DNA of 64,000 nt, taken from contig NZ_BDBA01000025.1 of assembly GCF_001612745.1 (NCBI RefSeq), positions 1 to 64,000 of the forward strand, written 5' to 3'. The notes beneath the pieces were generated by a model, which was given only the letters and a program-made list of their open reading frames with translations, was not told where the DNA came from and did not search any database. How positions within the stretch are numbered: the first letter of the stretch is position 1; each line of letters begins with the position of its first letter. Source of the stretch: Nocardia amamiensis NBRC 102102. GTDB taxonomy: Bacteria; Actinomycetota; Actinomycetes; Mycobacteriales; Mycobacteriaceae. The position numbers and the translations under genes are program-made. Positions 9,030 to 19,443 of this stretch are shown one piece after another.

Positions 9030-10274
9030 GTGACGAGGTTCGACAGCATCGAGCGCGCAGTCGCCGATATCGCCGCCGGTAAGGCGGTCGTCGTCGTCGA
9101 CGACGAGGACCGCGAGAACGAGGGCGACCTCATCTTCGCCGCGGAGAAGGCCACCCCGGAGCTGGTCGCCTTCATGATTCGCTACACCTCCGGTTACATC
9201 TGTGTGCCGCTCACGGGTGACGATTGCGACCGGCTCGGCCTGCCGCCGATGTACGCGATGAACCAGGACAAGCACGGCACCGCCTACACCGTCTCGGTGG
9301 ACGCGCGTGAGGGCATCACCACCGGCATCTCCGGCGCCGATCGTGCCACCACCATGCGGCTGCTGGCCGACGCCGACGCGAAGGCCGACGACTTCACCCG
9401 CCCCGGTCACGTGGTGCCGTTGCGCGCCAAGGACGGTGGGGTGCTGCGCCGTCCCGGGCACACCGAGGCGGCCGTCGACCTGGCGCGCATGGCCGGCCTG
9501 CGGCCCGCGGGCGTGATCTGCGAGATCGTCAGCCAGAAGGACGAGGGCCACATGGCTCGCACCGAGGAGCTGCGCGTCTTCGCCGACGAGCACGAGCTCG
9601 CGCTGATCTCCATCGCGGACATGATCGCCTGGCGGCGTAAGCACGAGAAGCACGTGGTGCGGGTCGCCGAGGCGCGCATCCCCACCGGGCACGGCGAGTT
9701 CAAGGCCGTCGGCTATCAGAGCATCTACGACGAGGTGGAGCATGTCGCGCTGGTGCGCGGCGATATCAGCGACGGCGAGGACGTCCTGGTCCGCGTGCAC
9801 TCGGAGTGCCTGACCGGTGACGTGTTCGGGTCGCTGCGCTGCGACTGCGGCCCGCAGCTGGACGCCGCGCTGGAAATGGTCGCGGCCGAGGGCCGCGGTG
9901 TGGTGCTGTACATGCGCGGCCACGAAGGGCGCGGCATCGGCCTGATGCACAAGCTGCAGGCCTACCAGCTGCAGGATTCCGGACACGACACGGTCGACGC
10001 GAATCTGGAGCTGGGGCTGCCCGCGGATGCCCGCGATTACGGCACCGGCGCGCAGATCCTGGTGGATCTCGGCATCCGCTCGATGCGGTTGCTCACCAAC
10101 AACCCGGCCAAGCGGGTGGGCTTGGACGGCTACGGTCTGCGGATCACCGAGCGGGTGGCCATGCCACTGCGCGCGAATGCGGAAAACCTGCACTACCTGC
10201 GCACCAAGCGGGACCGGATGGGGCATGACCTGATCGGGCTGGACGAGCTCGATCTCGGTGAGACGGCGCACTGA
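9030..10274 (+). CDS. ribBA: Bifunctional 3,4-dihydroxy-2-butanone-4-phosphate synthase / GTP cyclohydrolase II
   Basis: Supplies both precursors of the riboflavin ring system. Residues 1 to about 205 are the DHBP synthase domain, with the acidic loop [14 protein letters not shown] and [11 protein letters not shown]. Residues from about 206 to 414 are GTP cyclohydrolase II, with the zinc cysteines in [20 protein letters not shown] and the catalytic region [10 protein letters not shown]. Both active sites look intact. The GTG at 9030 follows a possible -10 TACTGT at 8988-8993. Placed 84 bp after ribE and 30 bp before ribH. Confidence 0.96.
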   Translation: MTRFDSIERAVADIAAGKAVVVVDDEDRENEGDLIFAAEKATPELVAFMIRYTSGYICVPLTGDDCDRLGLPPMYAMNQDKHGTAYTVSVDAREGITTGISGADRATTMRLLADADAKADDFTRPGHVVPLRAKDGGVLRRPGHTEAAVDLARMAGLRPAGVICEIVSQKDEGHMARTEELRVFADEHELALISIADMIAWRRKHEKHVVRVAEARIPTGHGEFKAVGYQSIYDEVEHVALVRGDISDGEDVLVRVHSECLTGDVFGSLRCDCGPQLDAALEMVAAEGRGVVLYMRGHEGRGIGLMHKLQAYQLQDSGHDTVDANLELGLPADARDYGTGAQILVDLGIRSMRLLTNNPAKRVGLDGYGLRITERVAMPLRANAENLHYLRTKRDRMGHDLIGLDELDLGETAH

Positions 10275-10784
<510 letters not shown>

Positions 10785-10786
10785 CG

Positions 10787-11287
10787 ATGCCGGTCGTCCG
10801 TATCTTCCGGAGGAACGCGCCCCATGCCGCGGCGCCCGGCGAGGCGCCCGCGTGGGACTTCGAGGTGCGCCCGCGGCGCGCGGTGCGGACGGCCTGGATC
10901 GTCGCGGTGCTGATCGCTGCCGCATTCACCGCGGGCGGTATCTGGCTGCGCAGCGGGTCCACCGGCGTCAACTTCCGGGTGGCCGACCAGATCGCGATGA
11001 TCGGGATCGGGCTGCTCGGCGCCTTGGCGGTGCTGTTGCTGACCAGGCCGAGGGTGCGGGTGGGTCCGCGTGGTGTGTCCGTGCGGAATGTCCTGGGCGA
11101 CAACGATTTCCCGTGGGAGTACATCCGAGGCGTGTCGTTCCCGGATCGGAAGTCCTGGGCGCGTCTGGAATTGGTCGGCGACGACTACGTCCCGATGCTG
11201 GCGATCCGCTCCAACGACAAGGAGCACGCCGCGCAGGCGATGGCCCGGCTGCGCGAACTCGGCGCGAAGTATTCCGAGAGCAAGTGA
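10787..11287 (+). CDS. PH domain-containing membrane protein (Rv1417-like)
   Basis: The 166-residue product has two hydrophobic segments (about residues 38-60 and 73-90). A C-terminal soluble part follows with the bacterial PH-domain pattern RVRVGPRGVSVRN, FPWEYIRGVSFPDRKSWARLEL and VPMLAIRSND. It begins two bases after the ribH stop, so it is almost certainly co-transcribed with the riboflavin genes. The same pairing in mycobacteria hints at a role linked to flavin metabolism or transport, but no direct evidence is visible. Confidence 0.8.
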   Translation: MPVVRIFRRNAPHAAAPGEAPAWDFEVRPRRAVRTAWIVAVLIAAAFTAGGIWLRSGSTGVNFRVADQIAMIGIGLLGALAVLLLTRPRVRVGPRGVSVRNVLGDNDFPWEYIRGVSFPDRKSWARLELVGDDYVPMLAIRSNDKEHAAQAMARLRELGAKYSESK

Positions 11288-11358
11288 TCGCCCGGGGCGC
11301 GTCGACCGAGGTGTGCGACCCCCGGTCCGTCCGTCTCGCGCGGGTCTCGGCGCTGGTC

Positions 11359-11364
11359 TAGCCT
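11359..11364 (+). promoter_or_regulatory. -10 box (TAGCCT) of a leaderless gene
   Basis: TAGCCT ends 7 nt before the acetyltransferase ATG at 11372. There is no purine-rich ribosome-binding sequence in between. Confidence 0.5.
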
Positions 11365-11371
11365 CGCCGGT

Positions 11372-11911
11372 ATGGAGCCGGGTGCGTTCGTCCTCGCGGC
11401 GGCTTTCGCCGACGATCCACTGATGATCTACTTCTGGCCGCGTTCACGGCGACGGCAGAAAGCCTTGCCGCTGTTCTGGGAGTCGCGCATCGCGTCGCGC
11501 AGGAAGAACGGTCTGGTCGACCTCGCACACGACGCGGAAGGAAACCTCGCCTGCGTGGCGCTGTGGGAACCCGCGGATGTGGTGTCGCCGATGGCCAAGC
11601 CGCTGACCTTGCTGCGTGCCATGGGGCGGAGCGCAGCGCGTGCGGTGGCCGCCGCGCGGCAGCTGGACCGGGCGCGACCGGCGACGCCGCATCTCTATCT
11701 GGCTGCCATCGGCACGCTGCCCGGCGCGCAGGGACGAGGACTGGCGACGTCGCTGCTGGAGCGGAGGCTGTCAGCTGCCGAGCAGCCCTGCTTCCTGATC
11801 TCGAACAGCCACGGCACCGTGCCGTTCTATCAGCGCTTCGGGTTCCAGCCGCAGGGAGAGTTGGCGATCGGCCACGGTCCTGTCGTGTACCCGATGCTGC
11901 GGACGACCTGA
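11372..11911 (+). CDS. GNAT-family N-acetyltransferase
   Basis: Predicted acetyl-CoA-dependent acyltransferase of 179 residues, substrate unknown. The acetyl-CoA-binding loop reads IGTLPGAQGRGLATSLL (about 112-128), and the C-terminal motif NSHGTVPFYQRFGFQPQGE is typical of the superfamily. An N-terminal segment AFADDPLMIYFWP resembles the group of GNAT proteins annotated near resistance or biosynthetic genes. Probably transcribed alone from a leaderless promoter. It converges with the gamma-glutamyltransferase gene with 3 bp between stops. Confidence 0.85.
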   Translation: MEPGAFVLAAAFADDPLMIYFWPRSRRRQKALPLFWESRIASRRKNGLVDLAHDAEGNLACVALWEPADVVSPMAKPLTLLRAMGRSAARAVAAARQLDRARPATPHLYLAAIGTLPGAQGRGLATSLLERRLSAAEQPCFLISNSHGTVPFYQRFGFQPQGELAIGHGPVVYPMLRTT

Positions 11912-11914
11912 CGT

Positions 11915-13867
11915 TCAGTGGGTGTCGCCCAGGACCGCGCCCTCGCGCCGGGGATCGGCGCCGCCGATCCACCCGTCCGAGCCGTTGCGTTTCAGTGCGC
12001 TGAGGCCGCTGGTCTGCGGCGCGACCGACACCTGGTGACCGAGTTGCCGGAGGCGGAGCACGAGCGGGTCGTGGTCGCCGTTGTCGGCGGCGTTGATCGC
12101 CGGATGCTCGCCGCCGACCCCGGTGGACGGGCTGTTGCCTGCGCCGAAGGCCACCGCGGAGACCGCTTGCTGCGGGTCGAGGCCCCAATCGAACATGTTG
12201 ACCAGGGTCTTCACCACGTATTGGATGATCACCGAACCGCCGGGTGAACCGGCGACATGGGTGAGTTCGCCCCGTGCGCCGTCGGGACCCTTGTCGAACA
12301 CCAGCGTGGGACTCATCGAGCTGCGCGGGCGCTTGCCCGGCTGGACGCGGTTGGCCACCGGCACGCCGTCGGCGCCGAGCGGGTCGGCGTTGAAGTCGGT
12401 GAGCTGGTTGTTCAGCACGAAGCCGTCCACCAGGTGGAACGAACCGAACGCGGACTCGACGGTGGTGGTCATGGCCGCCGCGTTGCCGTATTCGTCGACC
12501 ACCGAGATGTGGCTGGTGCCGTGCTCAGGAGGCTGCGGGCCGACGCCCACCGGAACCGGGCCGAAGTCGCCGGGCTGCGCGGTGCCCATACTGCGGTTCG
12601 GATCGATCAGCCCGGCACGTTGCCGCAGATAGTCCTTGTTCAGCAGGGTTTGTGCCGAATTGCCGGGCAGTGGGATGAAATCTGTGTCGGCCACATACTT
12701 GTTGCGGTCGGCGTAGGCGAGACGCTCGGCCTCCGCGATGAGGTGCACGGCTTCGGCGTTCGGCCGCCCGCCGTTGCGATCGATATCGTCCGGCCGCATG
12801 GTGGCCAGGTCGAAGTGCTCCAGGATGCCCAAGGTTGCGGCGACGGCGATGCCGCCGGAGGAGGGACTGGGCATGCCGCAGATCTCGCGTCCGCGGTAGC
12901 CGGTGCACAACGCCGTGCGCTTCTTCGCCTGGTAGCTGGCCAGGTCTTCGGTTGTGATCAGCCCCGGCGTGCGCCCGCCGGACGACCGGCTCGATGCCTC
13001 GACGATGTCGCGGGCGATGGCGCCGGTGTAGAAGGCCTGCGCGCCTTCGGAGGCGACGGCGCCGAGCGTCTTGGCCATCGCCGGATTGGTCAGTACGGTC
13101 TCGGCGGCCTTCGGGCTGCCGTCCGGATTGAGGAAGTACGCCTTGGCGTCCTCGTCCAGCGCGAGGTCCTTCGCCGACTCCGCGATCTGGCCGGCGAGGC
13201 GGGGACTGATCGGGAACCCCTGATCGGCCAGCCCGATGGCGGGGTCGAACAGTTCGCGCCACACGGTCTTGCCGTGGTCGCGGTGCGCCAGCTCGAGCAT
13301 CCGCAGCACGCCGGGCACCCCGATGGAGCGGCCGCTGGAGCGAGCGTTCGGCTTGGGCTCGGTGCGATCGGTGTCGCTGATCCAGCGCAGATAGTTCTCG
13401 GTCGCGGCCGCCGGAGCCACTTCGCGGCCGTCGTAGGCGTCCACGGTCTTCGTGTTCGCGTCGTAGTAGAGCAGGAAGGCGCCGCCGCCGATACCGGACG
13501 CCTGCGGTTCCACCAGCCCCAGCACCGTCTGTGCCGCGATCAGGGCGTCCGCCGCCGTTCCGCCGTCCCGCAGCACCTCGCAGGCGGCCTTGGTCGATAC
13601 CGGGTTGGCCGTCGAGACCGCGAATGTGTGCGTGCGCACCGGTGTCATGCTCGTGCGATAGCCGCTCGCTATCTCCGGGTTGGTGCTGATGTCCTTGGTG
13701 CCGCTTCCTGCGGGACCGGTCGCGGACGCGGTGACCGGCGTGCCGTTCGGGACGGTCTCGCATACCCCGTGGGCGTGGTCTTCGCCGGATGAACAGGCCG
13801 TAGCCATCCCGACGGTGAGCATGAACGCCGCCGCTGCGGCGACCCAGGTTCCTCGCTTGCGCCCCAT
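11915..13867 (-). CDS. ggt: Gamma-glutamyltransferase, predicted lipoprotein
   Basis: Cleaves the gamma-glutamyl bond of glutathione-like peptides outside the membrane. The 650-residue precursor has a lipoprotein signal (Arg/Lys start, hydrophobic core, lipobox ATAC with Cys25), so it is probably anchored to the outer face of the membrane. Family landmarks are present: GIGGGAFLLYYD, AGQIAESAKDL, SPSSGGIAV, the autoprocessing site EHGTSHISVVD with nucleophile Thr451, and RSSMSPT. The ATG at 13867 is selected by the signal peptide. A longer in-frame reading upstream is only antisense to the HAD gene. The chain should self-cleave before Thr451. Confidence 0.94.
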   Translation of the reverse strand: MGRKRGTWVAAAAAFMLTVGMATACSSGEDHAHGVCETVPNGTPVTASATGPAGSGTKDISTNPEIASGYRTSMTPVRTHTFAVSTANPVSTKAACEVLRDGGTAADALIAAQTVLGLVEPQASGIGGGAFLLYYDANTKTVDAYDGREVAPAAATENYLRWISDTDRTEPKPNARSSGRSIGVPGVLRMLELAHRDHGKTVWRELFDPAIGLADQGFPISPRLAGQIAESAKDLALDEDAKAYFLNPDGSPKAAETVLTNPAMAKTLGAVASEGAQAFYTGAIARDIVEASSRSSGGRTPGLITTEDLASYQAKKRTALCTGYRGREICGMPSPSSGGIAVAATLGILEHFDLATMRPDDIDRNGGRPNAEAVHLIAEAERLAYADRNKYVADTDFIPLPGNSAQTLLNKDYLRQRAGLIDPNRSMGTAQPGDFGPVPVGVGPQPPEHGTSHISVVDEYGNAAAMTTTVESAFGSFHLVDGFVLNNQLTDFNADPLGADGVPVANRVQPGKRPRSSMSPTLVFDKGPDGARGELTHVAGSPGGSVIIQYVVKTLVNMFDWGLDPQQAVSAVAFGAGNSPSTGVGGEHPAINAADNGDHDPLVLRLRQLGHQVSVAPQTSGLSALKRNGSDGWIGGADPRREGAVLGDTH

Positions 13868-13996
13868 GCGGGGGACTCTATCGCCCGCCGTCGACCACGT
13901 GCGTGGCTTTCCTTCCCACGGACGAAATAGCTCCGGCCGCAGCGTGTGTCGCGGACGGGCAGCCGAATCGGGCCGGGTGGCCCGCCGGGCCGTCGG

Positions 13997-14002
13997 TAGG
14001 CT
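13997..14002 (+). promoter_or_regulatory. -10 box (TAGGCT) of a leaderless HAD gene
   Basis: TAGGCT ends 6 nt before the GTG start at 14009. Confidence 0.5.
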
Positions 14003-14008
14003 GGTCGA

Positions 14009-14698
14009 GTGACGATCGAGGCGGTGCTGTTCGACTTCTCCGGAACGTTGTTCCGGCTGGAGGACGACGAATCCTGGTACGCGGATCTGAGCTGGCCCGA
14101 CGGGCGTGCGATCGACGTACACGAGAAGGCCGAGATCATGCGCAGGATGACGGCGCCGGTGGACCAGATCGTGGAATTCGACGCCGAGACGAAGTACGCG
14201 TGGGACAACCGCGATCTCGATCCCGCGCTGCATCGCACCGCCATGATGGAGGTGCTGCGCAAGTCGGGCGTCCCCACCGACGAGGACGCGGAACGACTCT
14301 ATGCCCGGCTGCTCGATCCGCTGGAGTGGACGCCTTATCCCGACAGCGAGGCCGTCTTGAATCTGCTCGCGGCACAGGATGTTCCGGTCGCGGTGGTGAG
14401 CAACATCCCGTTCGACATCCGCCCGTCGTTCGCGGCACGCGGCTGGGACCGCCTGGTCGGCGCGTTCACGCTCTCCTATGAGGTCGGCGTCATGAAGCCG
14501 GACCCGGAGATATTCCATTCCGCCCTGGATGAACTCGGCGTATCCGCCGACGCGGCCCTGATGATCGGCGACAGCGCCGAAGCCGACGGCGGCGCCGCCG
14601 CGCTGGGCAGCCGATTCGCCTTGGTGGAGGCCTTGCCCACCGCCGAACGCCCCGACGCGCTGCTGACCGCACTGCGCCGGCACGGGCTGCTGGAGTAG
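14009..14698 (+). CDS. HAD-superfamily protein with altered motif I (DFSGTLF)
   Basis: A 229-residue haloacid dehalogenase-like protein. Motif I is VLFDFSGTLF: the nucleophile Asp is present but the second Asp of the usual DxDGT is serine. Motif II is VAVVSNIPFD, motif III lysine lies in VGVMKPDPEIF, and motif IV is LMIGDSAEADGGAA. The long insert between motif I and II is a helical cap. Because the second Asp is the usual acid/base of phosphatases, this protein may have a different reaction or be non-catalytic. Probably leaderless, expressed alone. Confidence 0.85.
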   Translation: MTIEAVLFDFSGTLFRLEDDESWYADLSWPDGRAIDVHEKAEIMRRMTAPVDQIVEFDAETKYAWDNRDLDPALHRTAMMEVLRKSGVPTDEDAERLYARLLDPLEWTPYPDSEAVLNLLAAQDVPVAVVSNIPFDIRPSFAARGWDRLVGAFTLSYEVGVMKPDPEIFHSALDELGVSADAALMIGDSAEADGGAAALGSRFALVEALPTAERPDALLTALRRHGLLE

Positions 14699-14824
14699 CA
14701 GGCGTTCATTACGCGCGCGCCTCGGTTCGCCGAAGGCGGAGTTTCCCGGTTGCGACCGTGTTACCGTGCGAATCGGCGTGTTCGTCAGTGCGTCGGTTCG
14801 TTCGGTACCAGCGGGGGTACGGGT

Positions 14825-15250
14825 GTGAGCATGGCGTTTTCGGGTGAGGAGTCGTCCGTCGGCGTGGAAACGGCCATGCCGGAGGCGGTTCGGGACGTGC
14901 GGGAAGCGGTCGCGGGAATGGCGGGGTTCGGGCTCGCGTATCCGGTGCTGATGAACCTGACGCGCGGCGGCGACGCGGCGGCCATGGCGTCCGCTCAATT
15001 CTGTGTCGCCTGGGCGCTCGGCTTGCTCGTCTTCGGATTCACCGAGGGCGCGTACACGGTGCGCAGCCTGGCGCTGGCGCTGGCGATCCTGCAGGCCGTC
15101 GTCGGGTGCTGGGCGCTGCGCGACCTTGCGACCGTCCCGCCCCTGATCGGGGTGGTTGCCGCGGCCTATTCGCTCGGCACTTCGGCGGCCGTCGTGCACC
15201 TGCTGTGCCAACCGGACGCCAGGGCGTGGTTCGGCGTCCGCGAGTCCTGA
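14825..15250 (+). CDS. Small multi-spanning membrane protein of unknown function
   Basis: The product of 141 residues has a polar N-terminus of about 28 residues and then four probable membrane segments: GMAGFGLAYPVLMNL, AQFCVAWALGLLVFGF, LALALAILQAVVGCWAL and PPLIGVVAAAYSLGTSAAVVHLL. No enzyme or transporter motif is recognised. GTG at 14825 is chosen over ATG 14831 because GGGGGTACGGG lies just upstream. Placed 47 bp before uvrC, but uvrC seems to have its own promoter. Confidence 0.65.
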   Translation: MSMAFSGEESSVGVETAMPEAVRDVREAVAGMAGFGLAYPVLMNLTRGGDAAAMASAQFCVAWALGLLVFGFTEGAYTVRSLALALAILQAVVGCWALRDLATVPPLIGVVAAAYSLGTSAAVVHLLCQPDARAWFGVRES

Positions 15251-15285
15251 CGCCGCCGCGGTGCCGGGCTGTCGGTCCCGGTCAT

Positions 15286-15291
15286 TAGGCT
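15286..15291 (+). promoter_or_regulatory. -10 box (TAGGCT) for leaderless uvrC
   Basis: CATTAGGCT ends 6 nt before the uvrC GTG at 15298, with no ribosome-binding site between. Confidence 0.55.
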
Positions 15292-15297
15292 GAATAC

Positions 15298-17307
15298 GTG
15301 GCAGATCCAGCGACGTACCGGCCCGCGCCGGGCACGATTCCCGTCGAACCCGGTGTCTACAGATTCCGGGATGCCCATCGGCAGGTCATCTACGTCGGCA
15401 AGGCCAAGAGCCTGCGCAGCAGGCTGAACTCCTACTTCGCCGACGTGGCGAACCTGCACCCGCGCACCAGACAGATGGTCACCACGGCGGCGAGCGTCGA
15501 GTGGACGGTCGTCTCCACCGAGGTCGAGGCGCTGCAGCTGGAATACAACTGGATCAAGGAGTTCGATCCGCGTTTCAACGTCCGCTACCGGGACGACAAG
15601 TCCTACCCGGTGCTCGCGGTCACGTTGAACGAGGAGTACCCGCGGTTGTTCGTCTACCGCGGCGCGCGGCGCAAGGGCGTCCGGTACTTCGGTCCCTACG
15701 CGCACGCCTGGGCCATCCGCGAGACCCTCGACCTGCTGCTGCGGGTGTTTCCCGCGCGCACCTGCTCCAATGGAGTCTTCCAGCGCCACAGCCAGATCGG
15801 GCGTCCGTGCCTGCTCGGCTACATCGACAAGTGCTCGGCGCCGTGCATCGGACGGGTGAGCGCCGAGCAGCACCGCGGGATCGTCGAGGACTTCTGCGAC
15901 TTCCTCGCGGGCCGCACCGACCGTTTGGTCCGCGAGCTGGAGCGGCGCATGCAGGACGCCGCCGAAGATCTGGACTTCGAAGCCGCCGCCCGCTTGCGCG
16001 ATGACGTGCAAGCGCTGCGCCGCGCGCTGGAGAAGCAGGCGGTGGTACTCGGCACCGGCACCGATGCCGACGTGATCGCCTTCGCCACCGACGAGCTGGA
16101 GGTGGCCGTGCAGGTCTTCCACGTGCGCGACGGCCGGGTGCGCGGCCAGCGCGGCTGGGTGGTCGACAAGTCGGGCGACGCCGTCGACGTCCCGGGGGCG
16201 GGCGGCGAACTCGCCGCGTTGGTCGAACAGTTCCTCACCCAGTTCTACGGCGAACAGGTCGCCGTCGCCGAGCAGGGCGCCGATGAGCAGCCCGCCACCG
16301 TGGTTCCGCGCGAGGTGCTGGTGCCGGAGCTACCCGCCGACGTGGAACAGGTCCAGCAGTGGCTGTCGGATCTGCGTGGCTCGGCGGTGAAGGTCCGGGT
16401 GCCGCAGCGTGGGGACAAGAAGGCGCTCGCCGAGACAGTGCAGCGCAACGCGATGGAGGCCCTGTCTCAGCACAAGCTCAAGCGGGCAGGTGATCTCACG
16501 TCGAGATCCCAGGCGCTGCAAGATATTCAGGACGCACTGGATCTCGACACCGCGCCGCTGCGCATCGAATGTGTTGACGTCAGTCACGTGCAGGGCACCG
16601 ACGTGGTCGCCTCGCTGGTGGTCTTCGAAGACGGCCTGGCCCGCAAATCCGAGTACCGGCACTACACGGTGAAGGAGGCGGCGGGCGAAGGCCGTTCCGA
16701 CGATGTCGGCAGCATCGCGGAGGTGACCCGCCGCCGCTTCCTCAAGCTGCGCCGGGAACGGGACATGGTGGAGCACGAAGAGCTCGCCGCTATCGAAGAC
16801 GATAGCGACGCGCTCGACCTCACCTCGCGGCCCGGTATCGATCCCCGGACCGGACGCCCGCGCAAATTCGCCTACCCGCCCAACCTGTATGTGGTCGACG
16901 GCGGCGCCCCTCAGGTCGCGGCGGCCGCCGAGGTGCTCGACGAGCTCGGCATCACCGACGTCGCTGTGATCGGACTCGCCAAACGGCTCGAGGAGGTGTG
17001 GGTGCCGGGCGAGGCCGATCCGGTGATCCTGCCGCGCAACAGCGAGGCGCTGTATCTGCTGCAGCGGGTCCGCGACGAGGCGCATCGCTTCGCCATCACC
17101 TTCCATCGCAGCAAACGCTCGCGCAGGATGATCACCTCGGCGCTGGACTCGGTGCCGGGCCTCGGCACGGCGCGCCGGACCGCGCTGGTCACCCATTTCG
17201 GCTCGGTGGCCAAGCTGAAGCAGGCCACGGTCGAGCAGATCACCGAGGTTCCCGGCATCGGGATGGCTACCGCGAAAGCGGTCCTTGCGGCGCTCCAGTC
17301 CGAATAG
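15298..17307 (+). CDS. uvrC: Excinuclease ABC subunit C
   Basis: Makes both incisions in nucleotide excision repair with UvrA and UvrB. The 669-residue protein shows the expected order: GIY-YIG nuclease ([25 protein letters not shown]), a four-cysteine cluster ([24 protein letters not shown]), the UvrB-binding UVR motif ([14 protein letters not shown]), the RNase H-like nuclease ([23 protein letters not shown]) and two helix-hairpin-helix motifs at the end ([27 protein letters not shown]). It heads the uvrC-rapZ-yvcK-whiA series seen throughout actinobacteria, 112 bp before rapZ. Confidence 0.97.
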   Translation: MADPATYRPAPGTIPVEPGVYRFRDAHRQVIYVGKAKSLRSRLNSYFADVANLHPRTRQMVTTAASVEWTVVSTEVEALQLEYNWIKEFDPRFNVRYRDDKSYPVLAVTLNEEYPRLFVYRGARRKGVRYFGPYAHAWAIRETLDLLLRVFPARTCSNGVFQRHSQIGRPCLLGYIDKCSAPCIGRVSAEQHRGIVEDFCDFLAGRTDRLVRELERRMQDAAEDLDFEAAARLRDDVQALRRALEKQAVVLGTGTDADVIAFATDELEVAVQVFHVRDGRVRGQRGWVVDKSGDAVDVPGAGGELAALVEQFLTQFYGEQVAVAEQGADEQPATVVPREVLVPELPADVEQVQQWLSDLRGSAVKVRVPQRGDKKALAETVQRNAMEALSQHKLKRAGDLTSRSQALQDIQDALDLDTAPLRIECVDVSHVQGTDVVASLVVFEDGLARKSEYRHYTVKEAAGEGRSDDVGSIAEVTRRRFLKLRRERDMVEHEELAAIEDDSDALDLTSRPGIDPRTGRPRKFAYPPNLYVVDGGAPQVAAAAEVLDELGITDVAVIGLAKRLEEVWVPGEADPVILPRNSEALYLLQRVRDEAHRFAITFHRSKRSRRMITSALDSVPGLGTARRTALVTHFGSVAKLKQATVEQITEVPGIGMATAKAVLAALQSE

Positions 17308-17419
17308 TCAGTCGACAGTGCACGGAAGTTTCGGTTTCGCGTACGTTGTGTGTCTGCGCCCGATACCGAGACCGGTGCGCGATGATCGGAAGGCACCCGA
17401 GAGACGGATCCGGTAGGAC

Positions 17420-18400
17420 ATGACACGCGTCGAATCGAACAGCAGTGCGGACTCTGCGCCGACGAGCCCGGGACGAGCGGGCTCGTCCGGCACCCTCGCC
17501 GGGGCGAATCCGCAGGTCGAGGTAGTGATCGTGACCGGGCTCTCGGGCGCGGGCCGCGGCACCGCGGCCCGCGTGCTCGAGGACCTCGGCTGGTACGTGG
17601 CCGACAACCTACCGCCCGAGCTGTTCGGGCGGATGGTCGAACTCGGCGCGTCCGCGAAGCCGCCGATCCGGCGTCTCGCCCTGGTGATGGACGTGCGCAG
17701 CCGGTTCTTCACCGGCGACCTGTCGGTGGTCACCGAACAGTTGCGGCCGCTCGGCGTGCGCACCAGAGTGCTGTTCCTGGAAGCCTCCGACGACGTGCTG
17801 ATCCGCCGCTTCGGTTTCGCCCGGCGCAGGCATCCGCTGCAGAGCGAGAGCAAGGACGGCACGCTGTCGGCGGGCATCGCCGCCGAGCGGGTGCGCCTTT
17901 CGGCGGTGAAGACCGCCGCGGACCTGGTGATCGACACCACCGAGCTGTCCATTCACCAGTTGCACCGCAAGCTGGAGGAGGCCTACGGTGGCGGCGCGCC
18001 CGCCGCGCTCCAGCTCACCGTGCAGTCCTTCGGCTTCAAGTACGGGGTTCCGCTGGACGCCGACATGGTGTTGGATGTGCGTTTTCTACCTAATCCACAT
18101 TGGATACCGGAGTTGCGGGAACATACCGGCCAAGAGGCGGTGGTCAGCGAATATGTGCTGTCGCGCCCCGGTGCGGACGATTACTTGCGCACCTGCCATC
18201 ACCTGGTCGAGCTGACGACGAACGGCTACCGCCAAGAGGGGAAGCGATACATGACGGTCGCAGTGGGCTGCACCGGAGGCAAGCACCGAAGCGTCGCGAT
18301 AGCCGAAGCACTGGGCGAATTGATGAGCGAGGTCACCGGCGGGCCGGAGGAATCCGCCGACGTGGTCCGTGTGGTGCATCGAGATCTGGGGCGCGAATGA
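17420..18400 (+). CDS. rapZ: RapZ/YvcJ-family nucleotide-binding protein
   Basis: Homologue of the RNase adaptor RapZ (Rv1421 in M. tuberculosis), 326 residues. The first 31 residues are a variable Ser/Gly-rich leader. The Walker A region is VTGLSGAGRGTAA, with arginine 46 where the lysine of GxxGxGKS normally sits. LGWYVADNLPPEL, RRRHPLQ and the C-terminal GCTGGKHRSVAIAE are conserved. The missing lysine suggests weak or absent ATP hydrolysis, so the C-terminal sensing or RNA-binding domain may matter more. It overlaps yvcK by ATGA. Confidence 0.9.
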   Translation: MTRVESNSSADSAPTSPGRAGSSGTLAGANPQVEVVIVTGLSGAGRGTAARVLEDLGWYVADNLPPELFGRMVELGASAKPPIRRLALVMDVRSRFFTGDLSVVTEQLRPLGVRTRVLFLEASDDVLIRRFGFARRRHPLQSESKDGTLSAGIAAERVRLSAVKTAADLVIDTTELSIHQLHRKLEEAYGGGAPAALQLTVQSFGFKYGVPLDADMVLDVRFLPNPHWIPELREHTGQEAVVSEYVLSRPGADDYLRTCHHLVELTTNGYRQEGKRYMTVAVGCTGGKHRSVAIAEALGELMSEVTGGPEESADVVRVVHRDLGRE

Positions 18401-19443
18401 CCGGTTGGGAATCCAATCCCAGCATCGTCGCGCTGGGTGGTGGCCACGGACTGTACGCGACACTGACCGCCGTGCGCAGGCTGACCAGAAAGATCTGCGC
18501 GGTGGTCACGGTCGCCGACGACGGCGGCTCCTCGGGTCGGCTACGCGCCGAACTAGGGGTGCTGCCGCCGGGAGATCTTCGCATGGCGCTGGCCGCCTTG
18601 GCCGCCGACGCCGACGGCGTCTGGACGCGCACCGTGCAGCATCGTTTCGGCGGCACCGGCGCCCTGGCCGGGCACTCCGTCGGCAACTTGATCCTGGCCG
18701 GTCTCGCCGAAGTGCTCGGCGACCCGGTCGCCGCACTCGACGAGGTCGCCAGGATGTTGCGTATCACCGGCCGGGTGCTGCCTATGTCGCCGATCGCGCT
18801 CGACATCGAGGCGGATGTTTCTGGGCTGGAAGCGGATCCGCGGGTGAGCCGCTGCATTCGCGGCCAAGTTGCCATCGCCACGACGCCGGGTAAGGTGCGG
18901 CGGGTGCGGCTGATTCCGTCCGACCCACCGGCCAGCGCCGAGGCCACGTCGGCAATCGAACACGCCGACGTCGTCGTTCTGGGCCCGGGATCGTGGTTCA
19001 CCAGCGTGATTCCGCACGTGCTCGTGCCCGAACTGCGTGAGGCGCTGGTGTACACCAGGGCGCGCAAGGTGCTCGTGCTCAACCTCGCCGCCGAGCCGGG
19101 GGAGACCGCAGGGTTCTCCGCGGAGCGGCATTTGCATGTATTGTCCCAGCACGCACCGGAATTCGTGGTCGACGAGGTGCTGGTGGACTCCGGCTCGGTG
19201 CCGGAGGGGCGCGAGCGGGAACATGTGGCCAGGGCTGCCGAACAGTTGCGGGCGCGAGTAACCTTCTCCGATGTCGCCGAAGCGGGAACGGACCGGCATC
19301 ATCCCGGAAAGCTTGCCGCCGCACTGGATCAAGTGATCCGGCAACCTCGGCCGCAAATGGCAGGGCTTCGAGTCGAGGGACGGCACATGGGGCAGGATGT
19401 GCGTTCCGGGTTGGGTGGAAAGGAGCGCGTCTCGTGGCGATGA
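18397..19443 (+). CDS. yvcK: YvcK/CuvA-family protein (UDP-sugar-binding, gluconeogenic growth factor)
   Basis: 348 residues, corresponding to Rv1422 (CuvA). Contains [47 protein letters not shown] and [19 protein letters not shown], the family's nucleotide-sugar binding segments. In other bacteria the protein links carbon metabolism to cell-wall synthesis and cell shape, and its phosphorylation has been reported in mycobacteria. It starts inside the rapZ stop (ATGA) and overlaps whiA by 10 bp. The last 30 residues are basic and glycine-rich and serve as leader for the whiA ribosome-binding site. Confidence 0.92.
   Translation: MTGWESNPSIVALGGGHGLYATLTAVRRLTRKICAVVTVADDGGSSGRLRAELGVLPPGDLRMALAALAADADGVWTRTVQHRFGGTGALAGHSVGNLILAGLAEVLGDPVAALDEVARMLRITGRVLPMSPIALDIEADVSGLEADPRVSRCIRGQVAIATTPGKVRRVRLIPSDPPASAEATSAIEHADVVVLGPGSWFTSVIPHVLVPELREALVYTRARKVLVLNLAAEPGETAGFSAERHLHVLSQHAPEFVVDEVLVDSGSVPEGREREHVARAAEQLRARVTFSDVAEAGTDRHHPGKLAAALDQVIRQPRPQMAGLRVEGRHMGQDVRSGLGGKERVSWR

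Noticed and set aside
13868..15211. Extension of the ggt frame upstream to a 1098-residue protein
   Set aside because: The extra 448 residues are antisense to the HAD and membrane protein genes, and the lipoprotein signal peptide at 13867 fixes the true start.
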